This document shows positions 26,557 to 34,442 of a stretch of 34,442 nucleotides of DNA, piece by piece. Source of the DNA: Dehalococcoidia bacterium (GTDB taxonomy: Bacteria > Chloroflexota > Dehalococcoidia > UBA2979); the NCBI GenBank assembly GCA_022451865.1, contig JAKUNM010000003.1, positions 1-34,442 of the forward strand. The letters run 5' to 3'. The notes beneath the pieces were generated by a model, which worked only from the letters and a program-made list of their open reading frames with translations, had not been told where the DNA came from and searched no databases. Position 1 is the stretch's first letter; the number at the start of each line of letters is the position of its first letter. The translations under genes and the position numbers were made by a program.

Positions 26557-26612
26557 CACTTCATTGTAGTGCAGGCGTTGACATGAAGTAGGACCATTGA
26601 GAAAATTTTCAA

Positions 26613-27371
26613 GTGAAAGATACAGAAACCATTGAATTAGCATTACGCTTATGGCCTGAAGCGCGAGATTCAGGTTATGTTTCAGATCCCACTACGCTAG
26701 ATATTTTACTGCAAACTTTAGGCAATAAAGGTGCCTTAGGTTATGAATGTGGGTTACGAACGACTTTTTCACCTTCATCACAAAGTGATAATTTGGCACC
26801 CATCCTCCTACCTACAGGAGAAAAAACTCCAACAGATGAACTCAATACTAAATTAATTGCGAATATTCTCATAACAAGAACTTTAATTGCTGCTGGATTA
26901 CATGTTGATGAACGTGTCATTAGATCAATGGCAGATACGTATGCGTTTTGTTGGGCACCAAAAGGTAATGCAGTTATAGCTTCACCTCTAGCACGTGCGT
27001 GTAGTCTTTGGTTAATTGCACTAGACCCTAGTAGTGCCTCAGATAAGCCTCTCCCGGTCAGCTGGGATGCTGAATGTTTCAACAATCCAGAAATTTGGGA
27101 TACAGACTACCGTTTAATATCACATTATGATGTTCGTGAACGTGCTATGGATTGGGCAGTATTCGTAAGTGGAGATACTGCAAGAAGAGATGGTTGTTCA
27201 CGATGGACAATTATAGAGCCTTTACTCAGGCTTAAAGATGATTCCAGAACGAGAATAGCTTTAAGTGCTTATGCTGAATCAGAAGATGCAGTAGAAATCA
27301 ATGCCTCAGCTGCATCGATGTTAGAAAGAGGGAGAATCGCAAATCTTCTTAATGCAGTAGAATGGGATTAA
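26613..27371 (+). CDS. Hypothetical protein, family not recognised
   Basis: The 252-residue frame starts at GTG (26613) in TTTTCAAGTG with no clear ribosome site. I do not recognise the family. The protein is soluble, without signal peptide or membrane segments. It looks mostly alpha-helical with a compact mix of charged and aromatic residues. W is frequent and in places regularly placed (ALRLWPEA, FCWAPKG, SLWLIALD, DWAVFVSGD). There is no P-loop, zinc ligand set or nucleotide fold. Codon use and base composition resemble those of its neighbours, arguing for a real native gene. It is divergent from the DUF192 gene (56-base gap) and convergent with the HAD gene (five-base gap), so it appears to be a single-gene unit. 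Confidence 0.65.
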   Translation: MKDTETIELALRLWPEARDSGYVSDPTTLDILLQTLGNKGALGYECGLRTTFSPSSQSDNLAPILLPTGEKTPTDELNTKLIANILITRTLIAAGLHVDERVIRSMADTYAFCWAPKGNAVIASPLARACSLWLIALDPSSASDKPLPVSWDAECFNNPEIWDTDYRLISHYDVRERAMDWAVFVSGDTARRDGCSRWTIIEPLLRLKDDSRTRIALSAYAESEDAVEINASAASMLERGRIANLLNAVEWD

Positions 27372-27376
27372 AATCG

Positions 27377-27769
27377 CTACTCATTTTCAGAAGCCATTTT
27401 ATTTATAGCTTCGAGAACATCAAGTAACTCCCTATCATCTGGATCTGCCATATCAGAGATGTGGTACCCCTCAAAGGCATCTACAACACTCTTATGGTCA
27501 TCAATGACAAAATCAGGAAATGTGTGGACATCAAAAGTTTTTAATCCCTCATGATGGTCTTGGAGGGGTTTTAAGAAATAATCTTCAACATATTCATCTA
27601 ACTTATGACGACGCATATCCCATCGCCGAATACCTACACCTGACCAGACAAATATTTTATGTCCATCTGCTTGAAGTTGTTCAAAAACTTCTTTGGCATG
27701 GTTACGTAGTTTCCCATCCCACATAATCAGAGTGTTATCTACATCGAAAAAAACATTTAACTGACGCAC
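27377..27769 (-). CDS. Small HAD-superfamily hydrolase
   Basis: The 130-residue protein is a minimal HAD phosphatase fold without a large cap. Motif I is FFDVDNTL (D9 nucleophile, D11 acid), motif II has S43 in VWSGVG, a candidate motif III lysine is K67, and motif IV is FVIDDHKSV (D90, D91). All catalytic positions are present. The substrate is unknown. It starts at GTG, with the preceding hydrolase stop overlapping by one base (TAGTG), so it depends on translation of that gene. It is last in the four-gene crotonase operon. Confidence 0.85.
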   Translation of the reverse strand: MRQLNVFFDVDNTLIMWDGKLRNHAKEVFEQLQADGHKIFVWSGVGIRRWDMRRHKLDEYVEDYFLKPLQDHHEGLKTFDVHTFPDFVIDDHKSVVDAFEGYHISDMADPDDRELLDVLEAINKMASENE

Positions 27770-28566
27770 TATTCATCTCCAAACTGTTCATGTAAAAAAT
27801 CGTCAACAATACTATTAAAAACTTCAGGTGCTTCAAAATAGACTGAATGCCCACAATCAGGAACAAGTATAAACTGAGATCCTACAATTAATTGATGCAC
27901 TTCTTTTATAAATTCAGGTGGAGTAAGTGTGTCTTCATTACCGGCTACAAACAAGACAGGAACTGATAATCCTTCTACATCTTCTTTCGATGGCTGATCG
28001 TACTGACCATGCAAAGTATCAGAATTTGCATCTTGACGTGGTGGATTCAAAGCCTGAATTTGTTGATAAAGAAAGGTTTTTTCAGGATTGTTAGTCTGAA
28101 AATCTCTTGCTAAAGCCCTGTGGACCAAAGGAACTTTTGAATCAGGATGTTGAGAGCGAAAATCACGATATTTAATGTTAAGAGAATTCCAATCAAAAAA
28201 ACCCCAAGTGTCCGCCATCACCAATGCATTGACTCGTTCAGGATTACGCACAGAAAAACCTAAAGCAGATATACCTCCCATAGACTGAGCAACGAGAGTA
28301 CAGTTACTGATACTTAATGAATCTAATAAAAATTCTACATCATCAACAAATCGAGAATACCCTAAACCATCAGGATCAGTAGATCGTCCAAAACCTCTTT
28401 GATCCAAAGTTAGACACCTGTATCTTTCACTAAAATGGGGCATTTGTTGCCACCACGACATGTGATTCCCTGCTGCACCATGCAAAAAAAGAATGGTTTC
28501 TTCCTTTTGATTAGGATTCTGCTCATCATAAAATAATGTACTATTTTCGAATTCAATTGACGGCAT
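27769..28566 (-). CDS. Alpha/beta hydrolase
   Basis: The 265-residue protein has a standard alpha/beta-hydrolase sequence: LFLHGAAGN oxyanion loop (27-34), LDQRGFGRS, nucleophile elbow VAQSMGGIS (S95), an acidic site in VAGNEDTLTP, and H240 in PDCGHSVYFE. The pattern LDQRGFGRS plus QSMGG resembles 3-oxoadipate enol-lactonase, haloperoxidase and MhpC-type enzymes, but assignment of substrate is not possible. It lies three bases after the CinA-like gene and overlaps the HAD gene by one base. It is distinct from the hydrolase at 19497-20363, with little similarity beyond the shared fold motifs. Confidence 0.87.
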   Translation of the reverse strand: MPSIEFENSTLFYDEQNPNQKEETILFLHGAAGNHMSWWQQMPHFSERYRCLTLDQRGFGRSTDPDGLGYSRFVDDVEFLLDSLSISNCTLVAQSMGGISALGFSVRNPERVNALVMADTWGFFDWNSLNIKYRDFRSQHPDSKVPLVHRALARDFQTNNPEKTFLYQQIQALNPPRQDANSDTLHGQYDQPSKEDVEGLSVPVLFVAGNEDTLTPPEFIKEVHQLIVGSQFILVPDCGHSVYFEAPEVFNSIVDDFLHEQFGDE

Positions 28567-28569
28567 AAT

Positions 28570-29049
28570 CTACATTCTTCTATCTACTAAACATTCATTC
28601 AAAATTTTAAATGCATGCAATGCGGCTTCATTCATTATCTCATCGCGGTTACCTTCAAATTGAAACTGCTCCACAACATTACTTTTATCAGAGAAACATC
28701 CAATAAAATATAAACCTGAAGACTTCTGACTGCCGACAATTGGACTCGCAATTCCAGATTCTGCAATAACAAAATCTGTCTGAAATAATTCTTTTGTTTT
28801 TAATGCCATTTGCGTAACAATTTCAAGGGAAACAGCACCATACACATCCACTACCTCTTCAGAAATACCTAAAATATTAATCTTAGATTGATTCGAATAT
28901 GTCGAAATTGTCCCCTTAAAGACTTGAGATGCTCCAGGTATAGATACAATACTTTGACCAAGCAAGCCACCTAAAGAAGCTTCAGCGCAAGCTAATGTAA
29001 GATCATTTCTTTTCAGTTTATTTAGACAAAGTTCCACTATAGATTTCAT
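28570..29049 (-). CDS. CinA C-terminal / PncC-like protein with diverged active-site motif
   Basis: The 159-residue stand-alone protein matches the CinA C-terminal domain, whose studied members (PncC) deamidate nicotinamide mononucleotide for NAD recycling. Conserved blocks are IPGASQVFKG, YSNQSK (typical YSNEAK), YGAVS and a late FEGNRDEI. The usual glycine-rich ESCTGG motif reads EASLGG here (residues 23-28). The segment after GIASP lacks the normal GG-rich loop (SPIVGSQKSSG). Ligand binding or catalysis may therefore differ. Its ATG overlaps the crotonase stop as TAATG, making it the second gene of a tightly coupled operon. The fold call is good; the enzymatic function is doubtful. Confidence 0.75.
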   Translation of the reverse strand: MKSIVELCLNKLKRNDLTLACAEASLGGLLGQSIVSIPGASQVFKGTISTYSNQSKINILGISEEVVDVYGAVSLEIVTQMALKTKELFQTDFVIAESGIASPIVGSQKSSGLYFIGCFSDKSNVVEQFQFEGNRDEIMNEAALHAFKILNECLVDRRM

Positions 29050-29816
29050 TATGCCTTCTGATTCGAAGACCTACCGGTAACACGGGCTGTTGCATCCGAA
29101 AAACGCTTTATGTGATCTGCGCCACCTCGCAGAATTAAATCAGATTGCAACTCAATTCCTACAGCATCTCCCCCCGTAACAGCAGTATTAATAACTCGTT
29201 TGGCCCAAGTAGTAGCCAAAGGTGAAGCATTGACAATAGATTCTGCAAGTTCAGTAGTTACTAACTGTAATTCATTTTCTTCTACAACACGATTTACTAA
29301 CCCAATACTTAGTGCTTCGTGAGCTTCTACAACACGAGATGTAAAAATAAGCTCTTTGGCAATAACCGGACCTACAAGAGTAGTTAATGCAGCTGCACCA
29401 ACTACTAGACCATAATCAGCACCTGGAAAACGAAATTTCGTCTGACTCGTAATAACTCTTAAGTCACATCCACACGCCAAAAGAGCACCTGCCCCATAAG
29501 CTGGTCCATCAATCGATGCTATAGTTGGTTTTTCTGAAGATGCTATCCGCAAAGCAGCATCTCTCGAAGGATTAAATCTCCTATCACCTTCTTTTTCCGC
29601 ACCAAGAGCTTCTGTCATATCAGCACCAGCAGAAAAAGATCCTCCTGAACCTTGAATAACTATTACATGTACAGAATTATCAGTATCAAATTCTTCCATT
29701 TTCTTTTGAACAGCACTCGCTAAAGAGAAATTAATTGCATTCCTCTTATTCGGTCTATTCAAAGACAACCACCCGATCCCATTTTCTACATGAGACAAGA
29801 CAATATCATCGTCCAT
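29049..29816 (-). CDS. Crotonase (enoyl-CoA hydratase/isomerase) family protein lacking both hydratase glutamates
   Basis: The 255-residue protein is a clear crotonase: NRPNKRNAIN near the N-terminus, the CoA oxyanion site FSAGADM (61-67), and IDGPAYGAGALLACGCDLR. Aligning to rat mitochondrial hydratase, catalytic E144 falls at L112 and E164 at G132 (FRFPGADYG), with the same 20-residue spacing. Neither glutamate is present, so ordinary hydration of enoyl-CoA is unlikely. An isomerase, hydrolase, decarboxylase or other crotonase reaction is more plausible. A good ribosome site GAGGT lies six bases before the ATG. It heads the operon crotonase, PncC-like, alpha/beta hydrolase, HAD. Confidence 0.88.
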   Translation of the reverse strand: MDDDIVLSHVENGIGWLSLNRPNKRNAINFSLASAVQKKMEEFDTDNSVHVIVIQGSGGSFSAGADMTEALGAEKEGDRRFNPSRDAALRIASSEKPTIASIDGPAYGAGALLACGCDLRVITSQTKFRFPGADYGLVVGAAALTTLVGPVIAKELIFTSRVVEAHEALSIGLVNRVVEENELQLVTTELAESIVNASPLATTWAKRVINTAVTGGDAVGIELQSDLILRGGADHIKRFSDATARVTGRSSNQKA

Positions 29817-29956
29817 ATTTTCACCTCATTGCATCCAAATACATGTTGAAATTTTTACTTTATTGATACTTACCTTTATAACATGACTGAATAATTTTTG
29901 AATTAGTTTGCCGAAGTACTTGTGAACTACTCAATACACGCTTAGCTTAATCTACT
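29817..29956 (-). promoter_or_regulatory. Divergent promoter region between crotonase operon and first aminotransferase
   Basis: This is 140 AT-rich bases between two outward-facing starts. It contains the crotonase ribosome site (GAGGT, six bases before its ATG). Promoters for both directions are expected, but I could not choose specific hexamers with confidence and saw no tRNA-like or strong hairpin structure. The assignment is by position. Confidence 0.35.
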
Positions 29957-31186
29957 GTGAGTAAAGAAAAAAATCAGTCATTATCTTTCAATTCGAATGA
30001 AAGCTCATTCGACCAACTTTTTGCGTCTATCGTTGATAAATTACCGATCAACACTTCGCTATCACCTTTACGTTATGATCTTAACGCTGGTGTGCCAGAT
30101 CGTGACTCATTACCTGCAACTGCATTGTTAGCAGCAACAGAACATGTTTTATCTCACGACGCTGGAGGAGCACTAACCTATGGAGGGCAGCAGGGATATT
30201 TACCTCTAAGAGAATGGATAGCAGCACGAACAAGCCTTCTTTCCAAAATTGAGACAAATGCTAATCAAATAACGCTGACATCAGGAAGTGCTCATGGATT
30301 ACAAAATGTGGCACTAACTTTCCTAGATCCAAATGATACTGTAATTTTGGGTGCACCCACTTACCCTGGTGCAATTAGAACGTTTCAAGCTCGAGAGGCA
30401 AATATAGTTACCGTCCCACAGGATACAGAGGGCCTTATCCCGGACAAGCTCTTAAAGACAATAAATAACTTAAAAGAAAAATCTATTGCACCAAAACTTT
30501 TATATCTAATACCAACCTATGACAATCCAACTGGAACGACATTACCACTAGAACGCAGAGAGGCAATTATCAAGATTGCACATGACAATAATATTTTGAT
30601 CATTGAAGATGAGGCCTATGTAGGCTTAGACTTTGACGGTCCTCCACCTCCCTCTCTCTACGCAATTGCAGAAGGAAGAGGAGTCGTTCAATTAGGCACT
30701 TTTTCGAAAACAATTGCATCAGGGCTTCGAGTTGGGTGGATTACCTCTTCTGAATCAATTATAAAAACACTAGTCCATATGCGATTTGATAATGGGGCAT
30801 CACCTTTCCTACATCGCATTGTTCTGCACTTTTTAGAATCTGGTGAATATCTTCCACATGTAACTAAACTACAATCGATATATCGAGATAGAAGAGATAC
30901 AACTGAGCTATCACTCCGAAAACATGCAAGTACTTTCATCGATTTCACAAAACCAAATGGAGGATTTTTCTTTTGGTTAAACTTAAAAGATCCTTTAACA
31001 GCAAATCAACTTCGAAGTGCTGCAATGGAATCGAATGTGGCAGTAACTTCAGGGACAACATATTTTTTTGGTTCAGGTGGTGAAAATAAGATTCGACTTG
31101 TATTTTCTGCACTACCCCCTACAGATTTGGAAAATGCAGTTGAAATATTAGGAAATGTGATGAGAACAATTGTAAATAATACTTAA
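29957..31186 (+). CDS. Class I/II PLP-dependent aminotransferase (LysN/ARO8-like), copy 1
   Basis: The 409-residue fold-type I aminotransferase starts at GTG. Motifs: LNAGVPD near the N-terminus, LTYGGQQGYLPLRE, LTSGSAHGLQ, PTYDNPTG (substrate/cofactor Asn), DEAYVGLDF (Asp-x-x-Tyr contacting PLP) and the Schiff-base lysine K251 in GTFSKTIASGLRVGW. The branch includes 2-aminoadipate and aromatic or branched-chain aminotransferases and the catalytic half of MocR regulators. No DNA-binding domain is fused here. Substrate preference cannot be assigned. A paralogue follows 102 bases downstream on the same strand. Confidence 0.9.
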   Translation: MSKEKNQSLSFNSNESSFDQLFASIVDKLPINTSLSPLRYDLNAGVPDRDSLPATALLAATEHVLSHDAGGALTYGGQQGYLPLREWIAARTSLLSKIETNANQITLTSGSAHGLQNVALTFLDPNDTVILGAPTYPGAIRTFQAREANIVTVPQDTEGLIPDKLLKTINNLKEKSIAPKLLYLIPTYDNPTGTTLPLERREAIIKIAHDNNILIIEDEAYVGLDFDGPPPPSLYAIAEGRGVVQLGTFSKTIASGLRVGWITSSESIIKTLVHMRFDNGASPFLHRIVLHFLESGEYLPHVTKLQSIYRDRRDTTELSLRKHASTFIDFTKPNGGFFFWLNLKDPLTANQLRSAAMESNVAVTSGTTYFFGSGGENKIRLVFSALPPTDLENAVEILGNVMRTIVNNT

Positions 31187-31288
31187 ACGACTTGCTTAGA
31201 GAGCTATATTTTGTCTAGGATATCCGAATAGTATGTAGCCAAATTATGACTGAAATGTTCAAATAATAGTATAAACATTAGGACAGAC

Positions 31289-32572
31289 ATGACTATTGAC
31301 TCAAATCCCCAATCGCTTATTGATGAGTTACAGCAATTATGGTCCAACCATAGCCTCAATGAACTAGCAAGTGATGCAGTAAAACACCTTACCTCCGGAT
31401 CAGCAACTGATTGGGGGATCCCTGCTGATGTAGAATCTCCGATTGAACCCATAACATTAGGTGGTGGAATTCCCGATGCAGGAACATTACCTAAAGTAGA
31501 ACTATTAGATGCTATGCGACGTGCACTTAATGTTCCTGATGATGAACCACTTCGATATGGTGGTGGAATCGGATATGAACCACTTCGGCAAGAACTAGCA
31601 AAACGATATACGAGAGATCGACATATCAACGCAACTTCTGATCACTTTTTACTAACCAATGGTAGTGCAGACGCAATAGATCTAATTTCTGGAACATTCC
31701 TTTCTCCTGGAGATATTGTTATATCTGAAGCGCCTACTTTCTCTGGTACACTACGAACCTTTCGGGGACATCAAGCAGAAATATTATCTGTAGGTATCGA
31801 CAGAGAAGGTATGATTGTCGATGAATTAGAACAATTATTAGCGAAATTAAATAGTGAAGGGCGACGCGCTAAGTTAATTTATGTAATTAGCAATTGTCAT
31901 AATCCTGCCGGTATTTCTATGTCACATTCACGAAGAGAATCATTACTTAGAGTGGCTGCAAAATATGGCTGCTTAATTGTCGATGATGATGCGTATGGTG
32001 AACTTTATTATACATCTGAACCTCCTATTACACTGTCCGAGTTATCACAGGGACAAGGGGTAATTACTGTAGGAACATTCTCAAAAATTATTGCTACCGG
32101 TTTACGTGTAGGTTGGGTGTTTGCAGATCCATCTGTTATAGAACAAATTGTCCGTGTGCGCTTTGATATGGGGAATAGTCCAATGTTGCATCATATGTTG
32201 TGGCAATTTATGCAAGATGGAAGACTTGATAAGCATATTATTAATATGAGGACTCTCTATTCAAAAAAACTTGAATCACTTGCATCTGCACTCCATGAAT
32301 ATTGTGAACCATACATGAGCTTTCAAAAGCCTTCAGGTGGATTTTTTCTTTGGGCACAATTACACGAAGACCTTGATGCACTAGCTGTACAACGTGAAGG
32401 AATAAAACAAGGTGTCATCTTTGCTAATGGTCATGGCTTTTTTCCGGACCATCAAGACTTAAGCCAGCACTTAAGATTTGCTTTCTCTTGGGTTCCACAC
32501 GAAGATATCGAAGAAGGTGCACGGCGCTTGGCAAGAGCCTGTGCAATTGTGTCTGAAAATAAGAATAAATAG
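31289..32572 (+). CDS. Class I/II PLP-dependent aminotransferase (LysN/ARO8-like), copy 2
   Basis: The 427-residue protein is a paralogue of the preceding gene: GGGIPDAGTLP, LRYGGGIGYEPLRQ, LTNGSADAID, NCHNPAG (versus DNPTG in copy 1), DDDAYGELYY and Schiff-base K266 in GTFSKIIATGLRVGW. Similar order and spacing show a duplication within one family, but the two sequences are now quite different, especially in the substrate-facing N-terminal segment and in NPAG/NPTG. They probably have different substrates. The N-terminus is about 30 residues longer than copy 1. The start has TAGGA at 31279-31283, five bases upstream. The methyltransferase follows by 24 bases. Confidence 0.9.
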   Translation: MTIDSNPQSLIDELQQLWSNHSLNELASDAVKHLTSGSATDWGIPADVESPIEPITLGGGIPDAGTLPKVELLDAMRRALNVPDDEPLRYGGGIGYEPLRQELAKRYTRDRHINATSDHFLLTNGSADAIDLISGTFLSPGDIVISEAPTFSGTLRTFRGHQAEILSVGIDREGMIVDELEQLLAKLNSEGRRAKLIYVISNCHNPAGISMSHSRRESLLRVAAKYGCLIVDDDAYGELYYTSEPPITLSELSQGQGVITVGTFSKIIATGLRVGWVFADPSVIEQIVRVRFDMGNSPMLHHMLWQFMQDGRLDKHIINMRTLYSKKLESLASALHEYCEPYMSFQKPSGGFFLWAQLHEDLDALAVQREGIKQGVIFANGHGFFPDHQDLSQHLRFAFSWVPHEDIEEGARRLARACAIVSENKNK

Positions 32573-32596
32573 GGCAAACTCTTCTATGGAGTCTTT

Positions 32597-33214
32597 GTGA
32601 CAGAAATTAATCTTGAAAAAAGCAATAATATCGTCGACCAATTTCGAAAAGATATAACATTTGAAGCGGACATCCGTGATCATAAACTTCGCTTCGATTC
32701 GACATGGGGACTTTTTTCACCAAGAGAGATTGATAAAGGTACTCAACTGCTCCTTAATGAGATCCAAGTTGGCCAACAAGATGATTGTCTAGATTTGGGA
32801 TGTGGTTATGGACCTATAGGTATTACTCTCGGGAAATTAGCAATAAAAGGGCAAGTCACAATGGTTGACCGTGATTATGTTGCTATTGATTATTCAAATC
32901 GTAACATCAAAAACAATGGTCTAAACAATACAAAAGCAATAATGTCGAATGGATTTACTAATATACCAAATGAGAAAAAATTTAATCTTGTCGCATCCAA
33001 TTTACCTGCAAAAATAGGGAATGAAATGACCAGTATTCTTTTTGCAGACACATATCGACACCTACATGAAGAAGGAGAATTAGTAGTAGTCACTCTATCA
33101 GGCATGAAAAAATACATCCAAAGATCGCTCATTACTTTATTCGGAAATTATGAAAAAGTGCGACAGTCTGGCCAGTATACTTTACATCGTGCAATCCGAC
33201 ATAAGGACGAATAA
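32597..33214 (+). CDS. Class I SAM methyltransferase (MTS / RsmC-like small domain)
   Basis: The 205-residue protein has a start region WGLFSPREIDKGTQLLL like the RsmC C-terminal domain, SAM motif I LDLGCGYGPIG (65-75), an acidic residue at MVDRD (motif II) and SNLPAKIG (134-141). The last motif stands where amino-methyltransferases of RNA and proteins have NPPF/NPPY; here it is N-L-P-A, a variant. The target is therefore uncertain: 16S rRNA guanine methylation is the nearest guess. It starts at GTG with TGGAG (32587-32591) five bases upstream, and lies between the second aminotransferase and the SDR gene in the same direction. Confidence 0.82.
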   Translation: MTEINLEKSNNIVDQFRKDITFEADIRDHKLRFDSTWGLFSPREIDKGTQLLLNEIQVGQQDDCLDLGCGYGPIGITLGKLAIKGQVTMVDRDYVAIDYSNRNIKNNGLNNTKAIMSNGFTNIPNEKKFNLVASNLPAKIGNEMTSILFADTYRHLHEEGELVVVTLSGMKKYIQRSLITLFGNYEKVRQSGQYTLHRAIRHKDE

Positions 33215-33236
33215 CAAAAGATAAATAGAGGTAATT

Positions 33237-34034
33237 ATGGTGCTAAACAAAGGAATATACTCTTCACTTCATGGAAAGAATGCACTAATTCTGGGTGGCT
33301 CTCGTGGCATAGGAAAGGCAATTTCTATCCGCTTAGCACAAGAAGGCTGCAATGTTGTCATCAATTATGCGCGTTCAAAAGATGCTGCCATAGAAACAGC
33401 TGAAATATGTAGTTCCTTCGGAGTCGAAGCTAAAATCGTTCAAGGAGATATTGGTAAGGAAAGTAATGTTAGAGAAATTTATGAACAAATAAAGGGGAAT
33501 GACCTTGATATTTTGATCAATAATGCTGCCAGAGGACTTGAACGACCGCGACCTGCTATCGATCAAAAACCAAAGCATCTACATAATACCATGGATGTAA
33601 ATCTTTTCGGGCCATGGCAGGCTATCCAGAATGCCTTTCCATTAATGAAAGAAAATGGTGGCGGAGTCATAATTAATCTACTCTCTCCTGGATCAGAACA
33701 CTATATGCCTAATTATTCTGCAGTAGGTATTTCAAAAGCCGCATTAAGTTCATTAACAATGTATATGTCTGTCGAATTAGCTCCTTTTGGGATCAGAGTG
33801 AATGGTATTTCTGCAGGATGGGTTGAAGGTTCAGATGGTGAACACTCTTATCGCAAAGAAATTAGTGATCGCGTTAAACCTTTTGTGCCAATTGGCAGAA
33901 ATGTATCACCTGAGGATGTCGCATCTGCAGCCGCATGGATATGTTCAGATGAATCAAGCATGCTGGTCGGACATGTACTCCATTTAGATGGAGGATTTAA
34001 TCATGGAGCTTGGAATGCTATTTTGGATACCTAA
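33237..34034 (+). CDS. SDR-family oxidoreductase (FabL-like enoyl-ACP reductase candidate)
   Basis: The 265-residue short-chain dehydrogenase has cofactor loop GGSRGIG (20-26), basic Y44-A-R after beta-2 that favours NADPH, NNA (95-97), S150 and the catalytic Y160-x6-K167 in YSAVGISKAAL. The run NNAARG...RP, the conserved YSAVGISKAALSSLTMYMSVE stretch and the C-terminal DGG resemble Bacillus FabL, an SDR-type enoyl-ACP reductase. Related SDRs with other substrates cannot be excluded. The start has GAGGT (33228-33232) four bases upstream. The gene ends three bases before the stop of the convergent ilvD. Confidence 0.85.
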   Translation: MVLNKGIYSSLHGKNALILGGSRGIGKAISIRLAQEGCNVVINYARSKDAAIETAEICSSFGVEAKIVQGDIGKESNVREIYEQIKGNDLDILINNAARGLERPRPAIDQKPKHLHNTMDVNLFGPWQAIQNAFPLMKENGGGVIINLLSPGSEHYMPNYSAVGISKAALSSLTMYMSVELAPFGIRVNGISAGWVEGSDGEHSYRKEISDRVKPFVPIGRNVSPEDVASAAAWICSDESSMLVGHVLHLDGGFNHGAWNAILDT

Positions 34035-34037
34035 AAA

Positions 34038-34442
34038 TTAACCAGTTATTGCACCTTTATCTGCTTGAGAAACTAAACGTGAATACTTCGCAAAAACACC
34101 CCTCTCATATTTAATTGCTGGTGCTAGATGGTTCCCAATACGGTTATTAATTTCCGAAGGATCGACTTCTAAATTTAATTGCCGATTCTCAATATCAATG
34201 ACTATATAGTCACCTTCCTTAACTGCAGCAATAGGACCACCTACTGAAGCTTCAGGTGCCACATGTCCCACCATCAATCCACGCGTAGCACCAGAGAATC
34301 TTCCGTCGGTCAGTAAAGCTACTGAGTCGCCTAAACCTTCACCAACAATAGCTGCAGTAACAAGAAGCATTTCCCTCATACCTGGACCTCCAACTGGTCC
34401 TTCATTTCTTATAACAACAACGTCTCCAGCATATATTTCTTT
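34038..34442 (-). CDS. ilvD: Dihydroxy-acid dehydratase, C-terminal part (cut by window end)
   Basis: The minus-strand frame is open to the last base and encodes the final 134 residues of IlvD. This enzyme converts 2,3-dihydroxy-3-methylbutanoate and its homologue to the 2-keto acids in valine and isoleucine synthesis. The signature [42 protein letters not shown] and GGPIA are unmistakable. The methionine at 34379 is internal, not a start. The usual length is around 560 residues, so about three quarters lies beyond the window. The C-terminus ([18 protein letters not shown]) is complete. Confidence 0.95.
   Translation of the reverse strand, partial: KEIYAGDVVVIRNEGPVGGPGMREMLLVTAAIVGEGLGDSVALLTDGRFSGATRGLMVGHVAPEASVGGPIAAVKEGDYIVIDIENRQLNLEVDPSEINNRIGNHLAPAIKYERGVFAKYSRLVSQADKGAITG

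Noticed and set aside
26557-26643. Longer N-terminus for the DUF192 protein
   Set aside because: The extra 29 residues precede the basic MKRFRYR and hydrophobic anchor and would overlap the divergent gene's start. The ATG at 26556 is the natural start.
31187-31288. tRNA or small RNA between the two aminotransferases
   Set aside because: No cloverleaf arms, TTCGA-type T loop or strong hairpin can be formed in the 102 bases.

Overview
The window is a gene-dense, AT-rich bacterial chromosome segment. The genes come from bacterial families (RecF, UbiE/MenG, SbcCD, IlvD, NuoE/NuoF). They sit alongside a HerA-NurA pair, which is best known from Archaea but also occurs in Chloroflexota, cyanobacteria and Deinococcus relatives. 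The compact, AT-rich style and the mix of acyl-CoA, crotonase, dienelactone-hydrolase, Gfo/Idh/MocA and aminotransferase genes would suit a marine heterotroph such as a SAR202-type Chloroflexota. That placement is inference; no rRNA or tRNA gene was found to test it. There is no sign of phage, insertion sequence, CRISPR or recent transfer. No gene-free stretch exceeds about 170 bases.

Layout. 1-3153: the C-terminal part of a VWA-domain protein (+), then recF and a two-domain VOC protein (-). 3229-4709: a Gfo/Idh/MocA oxidoreductase and a small YvlD-like membrane protein (+). 4706-16186: a long minus-strand run, nurA > herA > sbcD > sbcC > nuoE-like > nuoF-like > fdhF. It combines DNA-end resection enzymes with an NAD-linked formate dehydrogenase. 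16324-17516: ubiE/menG (+) facing a truncated haemoglobin (-), which appears to start at CTG. 17683-20363: a DEAD-box RNA helicase (+) facing an alpha/beta hydrolase (-). 20451-25232: a plus-strand run of APH/P-loop kinase fusion, acyl-CoA dehydrogenase, MFS exporter and GAF protein. 25243-26556: DUF192 protein and dienelactone hydrolase (-). 26613-27371: an unrecognised protein (+). 27377-29816: a tightly overlapped minus-strand operon of crotonase, CinA/PncC-like, alpha/beta hydrolase and small HAD protein. 29957-34034: two paralogous class I aminotransferases, a methyltransferase and a FabL-like SDR (+). 34038-34442: the C-terminus of IlvD (-), cut by the window edge.

Functional themes. 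(i) DNA repair: RecF, the Mre11/Rad50-type pair SbcD/SbcC, and HerA/NurA, with the last four in one transcription unit. (ii) Redox: a three-gene formate dehydrogenase in which the NuoG-like and NuoF-like parts have each lost one iron-sulfur ligand set seen in relatives, plus menaquinone methylation and a group II truncated haemoglobin. (iii) Fatty-acid/CoA and amino-acid chemistry scattered among short operons.

The clearest unusual points are: the CTG start of the haemoglobin; the repeated use of the tetranucleotide CTAA as a shared stop for convergent genes; the lost cluster ligands in the formate dehydrogenase; the archaeal-style resection operon; a crotonase lacking both hydratase glutamates; and two inverted repeats in divergent promoter regions. 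I did not find a clearly new multi-gene defence or mobile system.
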